DNA of 64,000 nt from Streptosporangium album. Lineage in GTDB: Bacteria; Actinomycetota; Actinomycetes; Streptosporangiales; Streptosporangiaceae. Each line of letters opens with the position of its first letter. Within the stretch, counting starts at the first letter, position 1. This document shows, one piece after another, positions 8,330-17,578 of the stretch. The position numbers and the translations under genes are program-made. The stretch lies in contig NZ_JACHJU010000006.1 in the NCBI RefSeq assembly GCF_014203795.1, positions 1 through 64,000 on the forward strand. The letters are read 5' to 3'. A model generated the notes under the pieces. That model was not told where the DNA came from, searched no databases, and was given only the letters and a program-made list of their open reading frames with translations.

Positions 8330-8699
8330 CTACGGAAGGGTTATATCGATAGCGCTGCGCGTCGCGAGCCGCACCCAGTCGGCGAATCGCCGGCCGTACT
8401 CATCCATGGCCGGCCAGGTGATGTCGTCGGCGTGGTCAGGCGGTGTGAGCCCGAAGTTCTGGTTCAGCCACGTGAGGTACTCCTGGCGCCCTGGGCGGCG
8501 GTCCTCCGGGTCCTCCGGCTCGCAGGCGAGTAACCGGAACAACTCTCGAAGGCCACGTGCGTCGACACTGAGATCGCCCTCGTCGCCGAACAGGATGACG
8601 GGCAGGGTGGCGAGGTCAGCGCGGTCGTCGCACCGCCACAGCGCGTAGTACGAACCGGAGCTGGTGGCGTAGGCGAATTGACCTGCTCCCTGCCCTGAA
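8330..8699 (-). pseudogene. C-terminal part of a small gene split by the IS1182-like element
   Basis: About 120 codons from the element edge to a stop at 8330. The text SGSYYALWRCDDRADLATL followed by PVILFGDEGDLSVDARGLRELFRLLA resembles SMI1/KNR4 (SUKH)-like proteins, many of which are immunity proteins to secreted toxins. No start codon or ribosome site of its own is present. The open frame extends rightwards only through the inverted repeat. Its 5' half is at 10486-10682 on the far side of the insertion. Family assignment is tentative. Confidence 0.6.
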
Positions 8700-8717
8700 G
8701 GACTCTGTTGGCCGATT
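8700..8717 (+). repeat. Left terminal inverted repeat of the IS1182-like element
   Basis: GGACTCTGTTGGCCGATT, identical over 18 bp to the inverted copy at 10468-10485, then diverging at once. Confidence 0.9.
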
Positions 8718-8721
8718 GACA

Positions 8722-10393
8722 TCAGGCTGCCAGGCCGAGATCGCAGGCGAGTCGGGTCAGGTGCGAGATGCGGGTACGGCCGCGTGTGGTGCCGGTCCAC
8801 CAGGCATCCAGGCGGATGAGGTTGATCGCGGTGGCGGTGAAGACGTGCCCAAGTGCGGTCTTGGGCAGGCCGTGGTAACGAGTCCGACGGATCTGGGTGG
8901 CCCGGACAGCTTGGGAGATCGTTCCTTCCACCCCTGCCCGGACGGCATAGCGGTCCTTCCATTCCTGGGTCTGCTGGTCGTATCGGCGCTGCTCCAGCAC
9001 CTGTTGCAGAGGCTGGGGTAACAGGGTCAGGGTGCGGCCGTACTTGCCGTGGGCAGCGCGTGTGCATGCCTGGCGTACCGGGCATGGACCGCAGTCGTCG
9101 TTGGAAAAACGGATCTGGGTGATCGGGGTTCCGTTGGATTTGCGCTGATCAGACCAGGAGACACTGACCGCGCCACGCGGGCAGGTGACCCGATGACGGT
9201 CCCAATCGATGGCGAAGTCCCCCTGCGTCAGCCCGGCCTGGGCCTGCCCCGGTTCGGTGGTGTCGATGCCGACCGGCCCGAGCAGGTCGATCCCGTAGGC
9301 GCTGTGGGCCGAAACGATGAGCGCGGCACTGGTGTATCCGGCATCGACCGCGTGTTCGCCGGGTCGTGGCCCGCGTCGCTCCAGTGCGGCATGGACCGGT
9401 GCGGTCAGCTCGATATCGCCGGTGCAGGCGTTGGTCGTGGCCACGTTGGTGATCAGATGTGGGGCGTCCTCGTCACAGGTCTCGCTCAGGTGGACCTTGT
9501 AGCCGCACCAGCCCGAGCCGCGTTTGACGCCGTAATGCGCCTGTGGATCGTAGGGCGAGGCCAGGCGGGTTCTGCCCGGCGGGAGATCTTTCGCCTCCCG
9601 CCGGCGCACCCCCTTCTCGTCGCGGTGATACTGCTGCACCCAGGCCACGCGCAGCACTTGAACCGCCGGGATCTGCCGCAACCAGGCCGGGGCGCCGGGC
9701 GCATAGACCGCCTCCAGCAGGGCGAACCCATCGGTTTCGACCCTTAGAGCCCACCGGGTCCGGGCATCTTCCCCCTTGGGGAACCGATAGGCGTCCACCC
9801 GCGCCCCATGCCGTTCGATCCACTCGGCCGAGACCACCTCGGCCAGCCAGCCAGCCGGGCGCCGCGGCGGCCAACGCCTCCAGCGCACAACGCAGCGTCT
9901 CGCCGACGAACTCCATCCGGTTCAGCGTCCGCACGGCCGCCAGCACATGGGTGGAATCGGTGCGCTGACGGCCACCGGCGCGCAACAACCCCAGTTGCGA
10001 ACACCGCTCCAGCAGCGTATCCAGCACCTTCTGCTCGATCCCGCGCGCGATGATGCGGTCGCGAAACTCACTCAGCACCGAGAAGTCGAATCCCGGATCT
10101 GTCAGCTCCAGGGCCAAGCCGTACTTCCAGTCGATCCGCCCGCGCACCGCGTCGGCGGCTTGCCGATCGCTCAGCCCTTCGGCGAACTGCAGTACCGACA
10201 CCGGCGCCGGTATCCCGGGAGACAGCCCAGGTCCGCCCCGCGCAGGGAACGCCTCGGCGAACTGCTCGTCTTCGAAGAGCGGACCGAGTTCATCACGGAC
10301 CCGCATCGCCAGACATCCCTTGGGGAAAGCCGCCCATGCTACCCGGACGGTCGATTCCGGCACCTCACCAGCGGGACGGGGACGCAGAGACAT
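8722..10393 (-). pseudogene. IS1182-family DDE transposase, frameshifted
   Basis: Start ATG at 10393 with GGAGG seven bases upstream (MSLRPRPAGEVPE). The N-terminal part has the DUF772-type segment RQAADAVRGRIDWKYGLALE and RQRTDSTHVLAAVR. The C-terminal part supplies HYGVKRGSGWCGYKVHLSE, HAVDAGYTSAAL, a CGPCPVRQACTRA cysteine region and RAGVEGTISQAVR. The two halves lie in different frames and meet near 9855. There the coding strand reads three tandem TGGC units. Removing one unit (4 nt) joins APGWLA to EVVSAEW in frame. The most likely history is slipped-strand expansion that inactivated the transposase. Programmed frameshifting is less likely, as this family normally uses one frame. Confidence 0.85.
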
Positions 10394-10467
10394 GGCAGAA
10401 CCTCCTCCACACACTGTCTGCAAGAGGGTTCCTCCACCGTGCCACGTCAAACGATGATCACCACTCG

Positions 10468-10485
10468 AATCGGCCAACAGAGTCC
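10468..10485 (-). repeat. Right terminal inverted repeat of the IS1182-like element
   Basis: Inverted copy of the 18-bp end at 8700-8717, followed by TGAA (10486-10489), the target duplication. Confidence 0.9.
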
Positions 10486-10682
10486 TGAAGGCCGAGGCTT
10501 TCTGCGGACCTTCGGTAAATCAGCCGGTCCAGGTACTCCGGATCCGCCCTACCGCAGAACCAGTCGAGGTCGTCGTCGTAGTCGAACAGCTCGAAGCCTG
10601 GAGCGAAGTACTGCCCCGCGAGCCGATCCTGCAGTTCCTTGAGCAAGTTCAGCTCGGGGATGGGTGAGTACGCGTCGCTCAT
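10486..10682 (-). pseudogene. N-terminal part of the small gene split by the IS1182-like element
   Basis: ATG at 10682 with GGAGG seven bases upstream. About 65 codons (MSDAYSPIPELNLLKELQDR ... DDLDWFCGRADPEYLDRLIYRR) run into the inverted repeat, and the frame closes inside the element at 10458. It is acidic and aromatic-rich and is the missing 5' half for the fragment at 8330-8699. Rejoining the flanks with one TGAA copy puts the halves one base out of frame. Keeping both copies puts them in frame. So either the gene already had a shift or the TGAA repeat existed before insertion. Confidence 0.65.
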
Positions 10683-10977
10683 GGAGAGCCTCCACCAGAA
10701 AGGGGTTCGGTCGGGTGGGGACTATAACCGCCGGCTGTGACATCCATGCTTCGAACCCCGAGAAGCGGCTCCGCGGTCATCATGTCGCCGTCCACACTCC
10801 GGCCGGCTACTCCGCCACCCCCCCAGGGCGCGGTGCGCCGCGCCGGACTCTACGGCGGCGGCCGGCCGCTGGGCCACGTGAGGACATCCTCGACCCCGAC
10901 CTTTACGAGCTCGTTCGTGGACGACCTCCACGACTGCGTCGCGTTCTGGCTGATCCGCCGCCGGGAATGCGAAGCTT
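10683..10977. other. Intergenic, no gene seen
   Basis: A 295-bp stretch between divergent starts. It should hold promoters for the interrupted gene (leftward) and for ppk2 (rightward). No open frame here has coding-like bias or a ribosome site, and I see no clear -10/-35 pair or palindrome. Confidence 0.4.
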
Positions 10978-11769
10978 ATGTCCATGAAACGGCTGTCCAA
11001 GGTTGACCTGTCACAGAAGCTGGGCAAGAAGGAGGCCGCCGAGCGCCTCGACGCCGCGCTGGACCGCCTGCTGCACCTGCGGCTCGTCCTGGGCGGTCAG
11101 ATCGGCGACAAACGCATCGGCCCCCCGCTGTGCGCGGTGTTCGAGGGATGGGACGCCTCGGGCAAGGGAGGAGCCATCAAACGGCTGGTGCGCCCGCTCG
11201 ACCCCCGGCATGTTCGGGTCGCCCAGTTCGCGGCGCCGACCTACGACGAGAAGCGGCACCACTTCCTGTGGCGGTTCTGGCCCGTCCTGCCCGGCTGGGG
11301 CGGCATGGCCGTGCTCGACCGCTCCTGGTACGGGCGGGTGCTGGTGGAGCGCGTCGAGGGCTTCGCCACCGAGGAGCAGTGGTCGCGCGCCTACGGCGAG
11401 ATCGTGGAGTTCGAGAGGACCCTGGTCGCCGAGGGCATGATCATCGTCAAGTTCTGGATGCACGTCTCCGAGAAGGAGCAGCTGCGGCGCTTCCAGGATC
11501 GGGCGGGCGACCCGCTGCGGGTCTGGAAACTCACCGACGAGGACTGGCGCAACCGTGAGAAGCGTCCGCAGTACGAGGCCGCCGTGGAGGACATGCTCGA
11601 CCGGACCGACCATCCGAAGGCTCCCTGGCACGTGGTGGCCGGAGACGACAAGCAGCTGGCCCGCGTCGTGGTCGTCGAGACGGTCTGCGCCGCGGTCGAG
11701 GCGGAACTGCTGGCCCGGGGCTACGACCTGAGCAGCCCCGTCATCCGCCAGCCGTTCTCACACGGATAG
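10978..11769 (+). CDS. ppk2: Polyphosphate kinase 2 family protein
   Basis: A 263-residue PPK2 enzyme, which transfers phosphate between polyphosphate and nucleotides (usually making ATP/GTP or ADP from polyphosphate). Walker A is FEGWDASGKGGAIKRL (~residues 55-70), the lid/Walker B region is VLDRSWYGRVLVERVEGF (~113-130), and the C-terminal DEDWRNREKRPQYEAAVEDM helix is typical. Two in-frame starts exist, 10978 and 10984; neither has a strong ribosome site. The length fits single-domain PPK2. Class (ADP- or AMP-phosphorylating) cannot be decided by eye. The lipid phosphatase/kinase fusion follows 115 bp downstream on the same strand. Confidence 0.9.
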   Translation: MSMKRLSKVDLSQKLGKKEAAERLDAALDRLLHLRLVLGGQIGDKRIGPPLCAVFEGWDASGKGGAIKRLVRPLDPRHVRVAQFAAPTYDEKRHHFLWRFWPVLPGWGGMAVLDRSWYGRVLVERVEGFATEEQWSRAYGEIVEFERTLVAEGMIIVKFWMHVSEKEQLRRFQDRAGDPLRVWKLTDEDWRNREKRPQYEAAVEDMLDRTDHPKAPWHVVAGDDKQLARVVVVETVCAAVEAELLARGYDLSSPVIRQPFSHG

Positions 11770-11884
11770 CGTCTCCTGGCGGATCACTTGAGATCCGGTA
11801 AAGGGGACATACGCCGGGCAGCGGGGTATGCGATGGAAATCAGGGGCCTGTTCGCCGGGCCGCCGTTCGACAGGGGTGTGACAT

Positions 11885-13324
11885 ATGCGGTTGAGCTCAC
11901 GGCTCGGCAGACTGGACCGGCGGCTGTTCGCCATGGTGGCGGGCGCGAAGCTTCCCGGCCTCGAGCGTCTCGTCCCCGTCCTGTCGCGTTCCGCCGACAA
12001 CTCGCTGCTGTGGGCCGGTCTCGCCGGGGCGCTGGCGGTCAGCGGGCGGCGGCCGCTGCGCCGCGCCGCGACCCGCGGGCTGCTCGCGGTCAGCCTGGCC
12101 AGTCCCCTGGTGAATCTGGTCGGCAAGCAGGCCTTCGGCCGGACCCGCCCGTCACTGGACGGCCTGCCCCTGAGAAGAATGATCAAGATGCCCGCGTCGG
12201 CGTCGTTCCCCTCCGGTCATTCGGCCTCGGCCGCCGCGTTCGCCACCGCCGTGGCCGTCGAGGCGCCCGCCGTGGTCGCGGCCCCCGTCGCACTGCTCGC
12301 GGCGGCCGTCTGCTTCTCCCGCGTCTACACCGGCGTGCACTACCCGGGAGACGTCCTGGCGGGGGCAGCGATCGGCGTCGCTACCGGGCTGCTCACCCGG
12401 CGGCTCTGGCCGGAGGCCGTGACGGGCGCGCCGCGGGTGGTCACCGCGCCGCCGGTGCCCGGGCACGACCCCGACGGCCAGGGCGTGGTCGCCGTGATCA
12501 ACCCCTCTGCGGGAGGTGCCCCGGCCGTGGTCGCCGCGGTGCGGTCCTGGCTGCCCAAGGCCGAGGTGGTCGAGGTGGACGGACCGGACGTGGCCCGGGT
12601 GATGGACGAGGCCGCAGCCCGTGCCCGGGTGCTCGCGGTCGCCGGAGGCGACGGCACGGCCGGTTGCGGGGCGCAGGCCGCGCTGCGATACCGCAAACCC
12701 CTGATGATCATCCCGGCGGGGACGCTGGACCACTTCGCGGCCGCCCTGGGCCTACGCGGACCCGAGGACGCGATGGCCGCCTACCGTTCGGGCGGGGTGG
12801 TCGCGGTGGACGTGGGGGAGGTGGCCGGCCGGATCTTCCTCAACAACGCCGGCCTCGGCGTCTATCCGCAGATCGTCGACCGGCGTGAGTCCGTCGAGCA
12901 GCGCATCGGCAAGTGGCCGGCGCTGTTGTGGGCACTGGGCCGCGTGCTGCGCACCGCCGAGCCCGAGGAGGTGGTCGTCGACGGCGTGCCCCAGCGGATA
13001 TGGCTGCTGTTCGTCGGCAACTGCCGCTACGACTCGCGCGGAGCCGCCCCACGCCTGCGGCGGAGACTGGAGGACGGATTGCTGGACGTCCGGCTGCTGA
13101 CCGCCACCTCCCGGCTGCCCCGGCTGCGCGCCCTCACCAGCGTGTTGCTGGGCGGGATCGGCCTGTCCCGGCACTACCAGCAGTGGCAGGCCGACACGCT
13201 GAGACTCTCCTCGCCCTCCGGCACGGTACGGCTGGCCCGCGACGGTGAGACGTTCACCGTGCCCGGGGACGTGGAGTTCACCAAGCGGCCCCGCTCCCTG
13301 CTCGTGATCCGCCCGGCGGGTTAG
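11885..13324 (+). CDS. PAP2 phosphatase fused to a diacylglycerol-kinase-like lipid kinase
   Basis: A 479-residue two-domain protein. The N-terminal ~190 residues are a membrane PAP2 phosphatase with all three motifs: KQAFGRTRP, FPSGHSAS and SRVYTGVHYPGD, with hydrophobic segments around each. From about residue 200 a DAGK catalytic domain follows, with VVAVINPSAGG, the nucleotide loop LAVAGGDGTAGCGAQ, and IIPAGTLDHFA where kinases usually have GTxNDFA. Both domains act on lipid phosphates, so the fusion could recycle isoprenoid or glycerolipid phosphates at the membrane; the substrate is unknown. AGGGG lies nine bases before the ATG. Confidence 0.9.
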   Translation: MRLSSRLGRLDRRLFAMVAGAKLPGLERLVPVLSRSADNSLLWAGLAGALAVSGRRPLRRAATRGLLAVSLASPLVNLVGKQAFGRTRPSLDGLPLRRMIKMPASASFPSGHSASAAAFATAVAVEAPAVVAAPVALLAAAVCFSRVYTGVHYPGDVLAGAAIGVATGLLTRRLWPEAVTGAPRVVTAPPVPGHDPDGQGVVAVINPSAGGAPAVVAAVRSWLPKAEVVEVDGPDVARVMDEAAARARVLAVAGGDGTAGCGAQAALRYRKPLMIIPAGTLDHFAAALGLRGPEDAMAAYRSGGVVAVDVGEVAGRIFLNNAGLGVYPQIVDRRESVEQRIGKWPALLWALGRVLRTAEPEEVVVDGVPQRIWLLFVGNCRYDSRGAAPRLRRRLEDGLLDVRLLTATSRLPRLRALTSVLLGGIGLSRHYQQWQADTLRLSSPSGTVRLARDGETFTVPGDVEFTKRPRSLLVIRPAG

Positions 13325-13399
13325 ACGGTCCGCCCGGCGGGACGGGGCGGACCGGGCGCCTGTTGACGGGGCGTGATCGATCCGGCGATAGTGGGGCAG

Positions 13400-14371
13400 G
13401 TGACTACCCCCCGTCTGCTGTCCTGTGCCGTGGTCACCATGCTGACCCTGAGCGCCTGCACCTCCGGCGTCCCCGACGAACCCGTGGTCGGCCCGGCCAG
13501 CGCCAGTGGCGTGGTCGGAGAGACCGGGGAGACGGCCGGCCCCAGCGGGACGCCCGCCCCCGCGGAGCTGACCACCGAGGACTACCGGGCCGAGCTCGAC
13601 AAGGCTCGCGGCCCCATCAGGGACGCGTTGAAGAAGCTGAACGCCACCGGCGGCAAGGGGCTCGACAAGCGGCTGGAGCAGACGGTCTCCGCGATGGAGG
13701 ACGCGGTCGCCGGGCTGGAGGCGCTGGCCCCGCCCTCCGAGGTGAAGATCGAGCACGGAAACTACGTGGGCACGCTCCGGCAGTTCCTGAGCGCGCTGTC
13801 GGCCGCCCAGGAGGACGTGCGGGCGCAGGACGTGTGCACCGGGCCCGCGGTTCTGACCGGGGTGGAGGAGATCGGGCAGCTCTCGCCTGTCCGCAAGAGC
13901 GCCGCCGCGCTGGCCGAGCGGGGTGACTACCGCACCGACGTCATCCCGGTGAAGGTCACGGAGGAGAGGTCCCGCCGGCTGTCCAACGGCAAGTACATCA
14001 GGTCCGAGGGCCGTCCCGGGCGCGCCTATCTCGAACTGAAGAACGGCAACAAGCAGGACGCGGTCGTCGTGCTGGTGCGCGGCAAGAAGAAGGCGATCCG
14101 CGTCTACGTCCGCAAGAAGTCGAAGTTCAGGATCCAGGGCGTGCGGGACGGCAGCTACAAGGTCTACTACACCCTCGGCTCGGACTGGGATTCCAGGGCC
14201 GGCAGTTTCACCCGGTCGTGCACCTTCGAGCAGTTCGGCAAGTCCGTGCGGTTCAAGACGGTCTACACCGCGACCCAGATCCGCTGGACCGACTGGACCA
14301 TCACCTTGAACGCCGTCGCGGGCGGCACCGTGCCGCCCAAACGCATCAAACCGGGCGACTTCCCCGGTTGA
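13400..14371 (+). CDS. Secreted lipoprotein of unknown function
   Basis: I do not recognise the family. From the GTG at 13400 the protein has 323 residues and opens with a lipoprotein signal, MTTPRLLSCAVVTMLTLSAC, whose LSAC lipobox would be cleaved before Cys20. A Pro/Gly/Ser-rich linker follows to about residue 55. Next comes a helical region (residues 60-160, ELDKARGPIRDALKKLNATG) and then a probable beta-rich domain (about 185-310). That C-terminal part is lysine-rich and aromatic (KSKFRIQGVRDGSYKVYYTL, FGKSVRFKTVYTATQIRW) and resembles carbohydrate- or polymer-binding beta sandwiches only in a general way. An earlier in-frame ATG at 13373 would spoil the signal peptide. Confidence 0.75.
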   Translation: MTTPRLLSCAVVTMLTLSACTSGVPDEPVVGPASASGVVGETGETAGPSGTPAPAELTTEDYRAELDKARGPIRDALKKLNATGGKGLDKRLEQTVSAMEDAVAGLEALAPPSEVKIEHGNYVGTLRQFLSALSAAQEDVRAQDVCTGPAVLTGVEEIGQLSPVRKSAAALAERGDYRTDVIPVKVTEERSRRLSNGKYIRSEGRPGRAYLELKNGNKQDAVVVLVRGKKKAIRVYVRKKSKFRIQGVRDGSYKVYYTLGSDWDSRAGSFTRSCTFEQFGKSVRFKTVYTATQIRWTDWTITLNAVAGGTVPPKRIKPGDFPG

Positions 14372-14391
14372 CGCCTCCCGCAGGTTACGCG

Positions 14392-14424
14392 GAGACCGCG
14401 ACCCCGTGAGGGGATCGCGGTCTC
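14392..14424. terminator. Bidirectional terminator hairpin
   Basis: GAGACCGCGA (14392-14401) pairs exactly with TCGCGGTCTC (14415-14424), extended by CCCC/GGGG in the loop region. It lies between the convergent stops at 14371 and 14438. Confidence 0.75.
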
Positions 14425-14437
14425 GGCGTGCCTCTGA

Positions 14438-14716
14438 TCAGGTCGAGAAGAGCATCCCCACCCAGCTGCGCTGGCGGTGGTGGCCGTAGTGACCCCCGTG
14501 ATGCGGCGCGCCCCAGGCGGGGGCGCCGTGCATGGGCGGCGGCGGCGGAGGCGGGGGCGGAGCGGCGTGCGACTGGGACCACTGGCTCTCCATGCGAGTC
14601 AGGGTCTCGAGCTCGCCATAGTCCAGGAAGATCCCGCGACAGCTCTCACACTGGTCGATGTGGACGCCGTTGCGCTCATAAGTGCGCATGGCGCCGCGAC
14701 ACTTCGGGCACTGCAT
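14438..14716 (-). CDS. TFIIB-type zinc-ribbon protein
   Basis: A 92-residue small protein of the zf-TFIIB family. The N-terminal ribbon is CPKCRGAM ... IDQCESCRGIFLDYGELE, i.e. two CxxC pairs. The C-terminal half is a proline run (nine consecutive) followed by a His/Gly-rich tail (HHGGHYGHHRQR). Start at ATG 14716 is preferred over upstream codons because AAGGAG precedes it and the zinc ribbon begins immediately. The molecular role of this family is not established. The polyproline/His tail might bind metal or protein partners (inference). Confidence 0.85.
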   Translation of the reverse strand: MQCPKCRGAMRTYERNGVHIDQCESCRGIFLDYGELETLTRMESQWSQSHAAPPPPPPPPPMHGAPAWGAPHHGGHYGHHRQRSWVGMLFST

Positions 14717-14762
14717 CTGGCTGATCTCCTTGCCCTTGGCATTGTCTTGAACTAACCACAAC

Positions 14763-15659
14763 CTACTCGGTGGGCGCGCTGTAGCAGGCGCTTCGGAGCC
14801 GGATAATCCTCTCGCAGGTGTCGATCAGCACCTGCTCGACCTCGTCCGGCGGCCGTCCCTCCCGTTCCGCGGTGGCCAGCGCGGCCGCCGTCAGCTGCAC
14901 CGTCATCGCCTGCGCCGGTAGATCCAGCCACTCCCACGGGTCGCCGTCGGCTCCGGCGGCGTGTCCGCCCGCGGCGCGGTAGGCCCCCAGGAAACGGTGC
15001 CACACCTCCGGGTCCAGCAGCCCGGCCGCGAACCAGGCCGCCGGCCGGGCCAGGTCCCACGCCGGGTCGCCGATCCCCAGATCGTCGACGTCGATGAGGA
15101 TCCACCCGTCCCCGGTGCGGACCAGCTGGCCCATGTGCCAGTCGCCGTGGGTCGTCGAGCGCGGCCCGGCGTCGAAAGAGGGCAGGCAGGCCAGGGCGCG
15201 GCGCACGACGCGCTCGGCGGCGGAGTCGCCGCCCAATCGGGCGACCGTGGCTCCCACCCGGGCGGGCCCGCCCGCGGCCGGCAGCGGGGGCAGCGCCCCG
15301 GCCGGTACGGCGTGCAACCCGGCCAGCAGCCGCGCGGACGCCTCCCAGGGTGCCGCGTCCGGATCACCGTGGTCCACCGGAACCCCGGCCGGCCACACGG
15401 TGACCAGCCGATCGCGGACGACCGTGACCTCCTCGGTCACCGGGCCGAGCATGATGCCGCGCAGCGCCGGGTGGGCGACGGCCCGCATCCGCTCCACCAG
15501 CGGTGCCTTCTCCGCCCCGGGGGCGTGCGCCTTCACCACGACGGATCCCGCCCGGACGATGATCACGTCCGGTCTGGTGGGCAGTACCTCGGCGGGCGCG
15601 CCGCCGTACCGGACGCCGATCCGGCGCAGCTCGTCGATCAGGTCCCCGCTGTCGTTCAC
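14763..15659 (-). CDS. APH-fold kinase (aminoglycoside phosphotransferase family)
   Basis: A 298-residue intact protein kinase-like phosphotransferase. The catalytic loop is TTHGDWHMGQLV (~residues 172-183) and the metal-binding motif is ILIDVDDLGIGDPAWDL (~190-206). The N-lobe has a VVVKAHAPG lysine segment. The family includes antibiotic and small-metabolite kinases, and this genomic setting does not point to an antibiotic. It is convergent with nothing and divergent from the LLM oxidoreductase at 15726, with about 65 bp between starts. The target is unknown. Confidence 0.85.
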   Translation of the reverse strand: MNDSGDLIDELRRIGVRYGGAPAEVLPTRPDVIIVRAGSVVVKAHAPGAEKAPLVERMRAVAHPALRGIMLGPVTEEVTVVRDRLVTVWPAGVPVDHGDPDAAPWEASARLLAGLHAVPAGALPPLPAAGGPARVGATVARLGGDSAAERVVRRALACLPSFDAGPRSTTHGDWHMGQLVRTGDGWILIDVDDLGIGDPAWDLARPAAWFAAGLLDPEVWHRFLGAYRAAGGHAAGADGDPWEWLDLPAQAMTVQLTAAALATAEREGRPPDEVEQVLIDTCERIIRLRSACYSAPTE

Positions 15660-15725
15660 CGGTCAAGTGAACCACTGATCCACTGATCCACGTCTCCGTC
15701 GCAGGGGGCGCATAAAGTGCAGGGT

Positions 15726-16625
15726 ATGAGGATCGGATTCGCGGTGCCGGTGTCGGGATCCTGGGCGACGCCCGCCAACATGGTGCGGGTCGCGCAGCGG
15801 GCGGAGGCGCTCGGCTATCACGAGGTGTGGACCTTCCAGCGCCTGCTGTATCCGCAGGGGCATCCGATGGGGCCGGTCTACCGCAGCGTGCACGACCCGG
15901 TGGTCACGCTGGCCTACCTGGCGGGGGTGACCAGCCGTGTCCGGCTCGGCGTGGCGGTGCTCAACATGCCCTTCTCCTCGCCGGCGATGCTGGCCAAACA
16001 GCTGGCCAGCCTGCAGACCGTGTCCGGTGGCAGGCTGGACGTGGGGCTCGGGCTGGGCTGGCTCCCGGAGGAGTTCGCGGCGTCGGGGGTGTCCTCCGAA
16101 CGGCGCGGGCGGCGCGGGGAGGAGTTCGTCCACGTGCTGCGCCGGCTCTGGTCGGAGGAGGTCGTGGAGCACAGAGGGGAGTTCTACGAGCTGCCGCCCG
16201 TGCACCAGGACCCCAAGCCGCTCCCGTCGCCGCCGATCCTGCTGGGCGGGAGCGCGGAGGTGGCGCTGCGCCGGGCGGGACGGCTGGCGGACGGCTGGAT
16301 CAGTTCGAGCCGCGAGGATCTCGACCGCATCGACGAGAAGATCGCCATCGTGAAGGAGTCGGCGCGTGCCGCCGGGCGGGACCCGGAGGCGCTGCGTTTC
16401 GTCACCCGCGGCGTCACCCGGATCCGCCCGTCCGGAGACGCCGGGCGTGCCCCGCTGACCGGCTCGTTCGAGGAGATCCGGCAGGACGTGGCCATGCTGG
16501 AGTCCAGAGGTGTCACCGACGTCTTCCACGACCTCAACTTCGATCCGGAGATCGGCTCACCCGACGCCGATCCGGAGGAGTCGATGCGCCGGGCCGAAGC
16601 GGCGCTGGAGGCTCTCGTGCCCTGA
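15726..16625 (+). CDS. LLM-class F420-dependent oxidoreductase
   Basis: A 299-residue TIM-barrel oxidoreductase of the luciferase-like monooxygenase class, TIGR03619-like. It probably uses coenzyme F420 as in other actinomycete members. Visible features are [11 protein letters not shown] at the N-terminus, the active-site strand [32 protein letters not shown], and [19 protein letters not shown] with [17 protein letters not shown]. The start at ATG 15726 gives the standard first strand; an in-frame GTG nine bases upstream adds only three residues. The substrate cannot be inferred from the neighbours. Confidence 0.9.
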   Translation: MRIGFAVPVSGSWATPANMVRVAQRAEALGYHEVWTFQRLLYPQGHPMGPVYRSVHDPVVTLAYLAGVTSRVRLGVAVLNMPFSSPAMLAKQLASLQTVSGGRLDVGLGLGWLPEEFAASGVSSERRGRRGEEFVHVLRRLWSEEVVEHRGEFYELPPVHQDPKPLPSPPILLGGSAEVALRRAGRLADGWISSSREDLDRIDEKIAIVKESARAAGRDPEALRFVTRGVTRIRPSGDAGRAPLTGSFEEIRQDVAMLESRGVTDVFHDLNFDPEIGSPDADPEESMRRAEAALEALVP

Positions 16626-16747
16626 GCGGGCCACCGGCCGGGGGAGGAGACTCCGATAGGGCCGTCGCAGGTGCGGACCTGACGATGCCGTGCCCGTCTC
16701 GGACCTGTCATCCTTGTTCTGTACCTGTTGGCGTGGAGTGCGGGGGA

Positions 16748-17542
16748 ATGGTGGACGAGCGCAAGCCGATCGAGTGCTGGTTGTCGGACATGGACGGGGT
16801 CCTCGTCCATGAGGGGCAGCCGGTGCCCGGTGCCGACGAGTTCATCCGCCGTCTGCGCGAGTCCGGCAAGCGGTTCCTGGTGCTCACCAACAACTCCATC
16901 TACACCCAGCGCGACCTCGCCGTACGGCTGCGGATGGCGGGTCTTGAGATCCCGCCGGAGTCGATCTGGACCTCGGCGCTCGCCACCGCGAGGTTCCTGG
17001 ACTCCCAGCGTCCGGGTGGCTCCGCCTACGTGATCGGCGAGGCCGGGCTGACCACCGCCCTGCACGAGGTCGGCTATGTTCTCACCGACATCGAGCCCGA
17101 CTACGTGGTGCTCGGTGAGACCCGCACCTACAGCTTCACCCAGATCACCCGGGCCATCCGGCTGATCGAGGGCGGCGCGCGGTTCATCGCCACCAACCCC
17201 GACCCGGTCGGCCCGTCCAACGAGGGGTCGCTGCCCGCCTGCGGCGCGGTCGCGGCGATGATCACCAAGGCGACCGGTGTGGAGCCGTACTTCGTGGGCA
17301 AGCCCAACCCGATGATGATGCGCAGCGCGCTGCGGGCCATCGACGGTCACAGCGAGAGCACCGCCATGATCGGGGACCGGATGGACACCGACATCGTCTC
17401 CGGCATGGAGGCGGGGCTGCACACGATCCTGGTGCTCACCGGTGTCATGAGCAGGGGGCAGGTGGACCGCTATCCGTTCCGTCCGTCTCAGGTGGTCGAC
17501 TCGATCGCCGACCTGATCGGGATGATCGACGGAGATACCTGA
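16748..17542 (+). CDS. HAD-IIA family phosphatase (NagD-like)
   Basis: A 264-residue HAD hydrolase. Motif I is [18 protein letters not shown] with both aspartates, motif II the TNN in FLVLTNNS, motif III the Lys in [11 protein letters not shown], and motif [19 protein letters not shown]. The class IIA (C2) cap lies between motifs II and III, including [19 protein letters not shown]. Members dephosphorylate small phosphometabolites (p-nitrophenyl phosphate, phosphoglycolate, nucleotides); the natural substrate is unknown. Start ATG 16748 is chosen because motif I then sits at its usual distance. The long frame extending upstream overlaps the LLM gene and is not coding. Confidence 0.9.
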   Translation: MVDERKPIECWLSDMDGVLVHEGQPVPGADEFIRRLRESGKRFLVLTNNSIYTQRDLAVRLRMAGLEIPPESIWTSALATARFLDSQRPGGSAYVIGEAGLTTALHEVGYVLTDIEPDYVVLGETRTYSFTQITRAIRLIEGGARFIATNPDPVGPSNEGSLPACGAVAAMITKATGVEPYFVGKPNPMMMRSALRAIDGHSESTAMIGDRMDTDIVSGMEAGLHTILVLTGVMSRGQVDRYPFRPSQVVDSIADLIGMIDGDT

Positions 17543-17578
17543 CCGTAGCTGTCAGGTATCGGTGCGAGGCTGTCGCGC

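Larger units (their letters stand above)
8700..10485. mobile_element. IS1182-like insertion sequence, 1786 bp
   Basis: The ends are exact. GGACTCTGTTGGCCGATT (18 bp) starts at 8700, and its reverse complement ends at 10485. TGAA flanks both sides (8696-8699 and 10486-10489) as a 4-bp target duplication. It carries a single DDE transposase gene on the minus strand, broken by a frameshift. The insertion splits the small gene described at 8330-8699 and 10486-10682. Perfect terminal repeats and target duplication suggest a recent event. Confidence 0.88.

Noticed and set aside
11788-12888. Arginine-rich 366-codon frame overlapping the PAP2-kinase fusion
   Set aside because: Alternate-frame shadow with low-complexity composition. 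The overlapping frame at 11885 carries complete PAP2 and DAGK motifs.
15661-15695. CCACTGAT repeats near 15670, and a similar CACTGAACC at 8310
   Set aside because: Two or three short imperfect units without array structure; not a CRISPR or clear iteron set.
15827-16747. Long upstream extension of the HAD phosphatase frame
   Set aside because: It runs antiphase through the LLM oxidoreductase gene. The HAD motif I position fixes the start at 16748.
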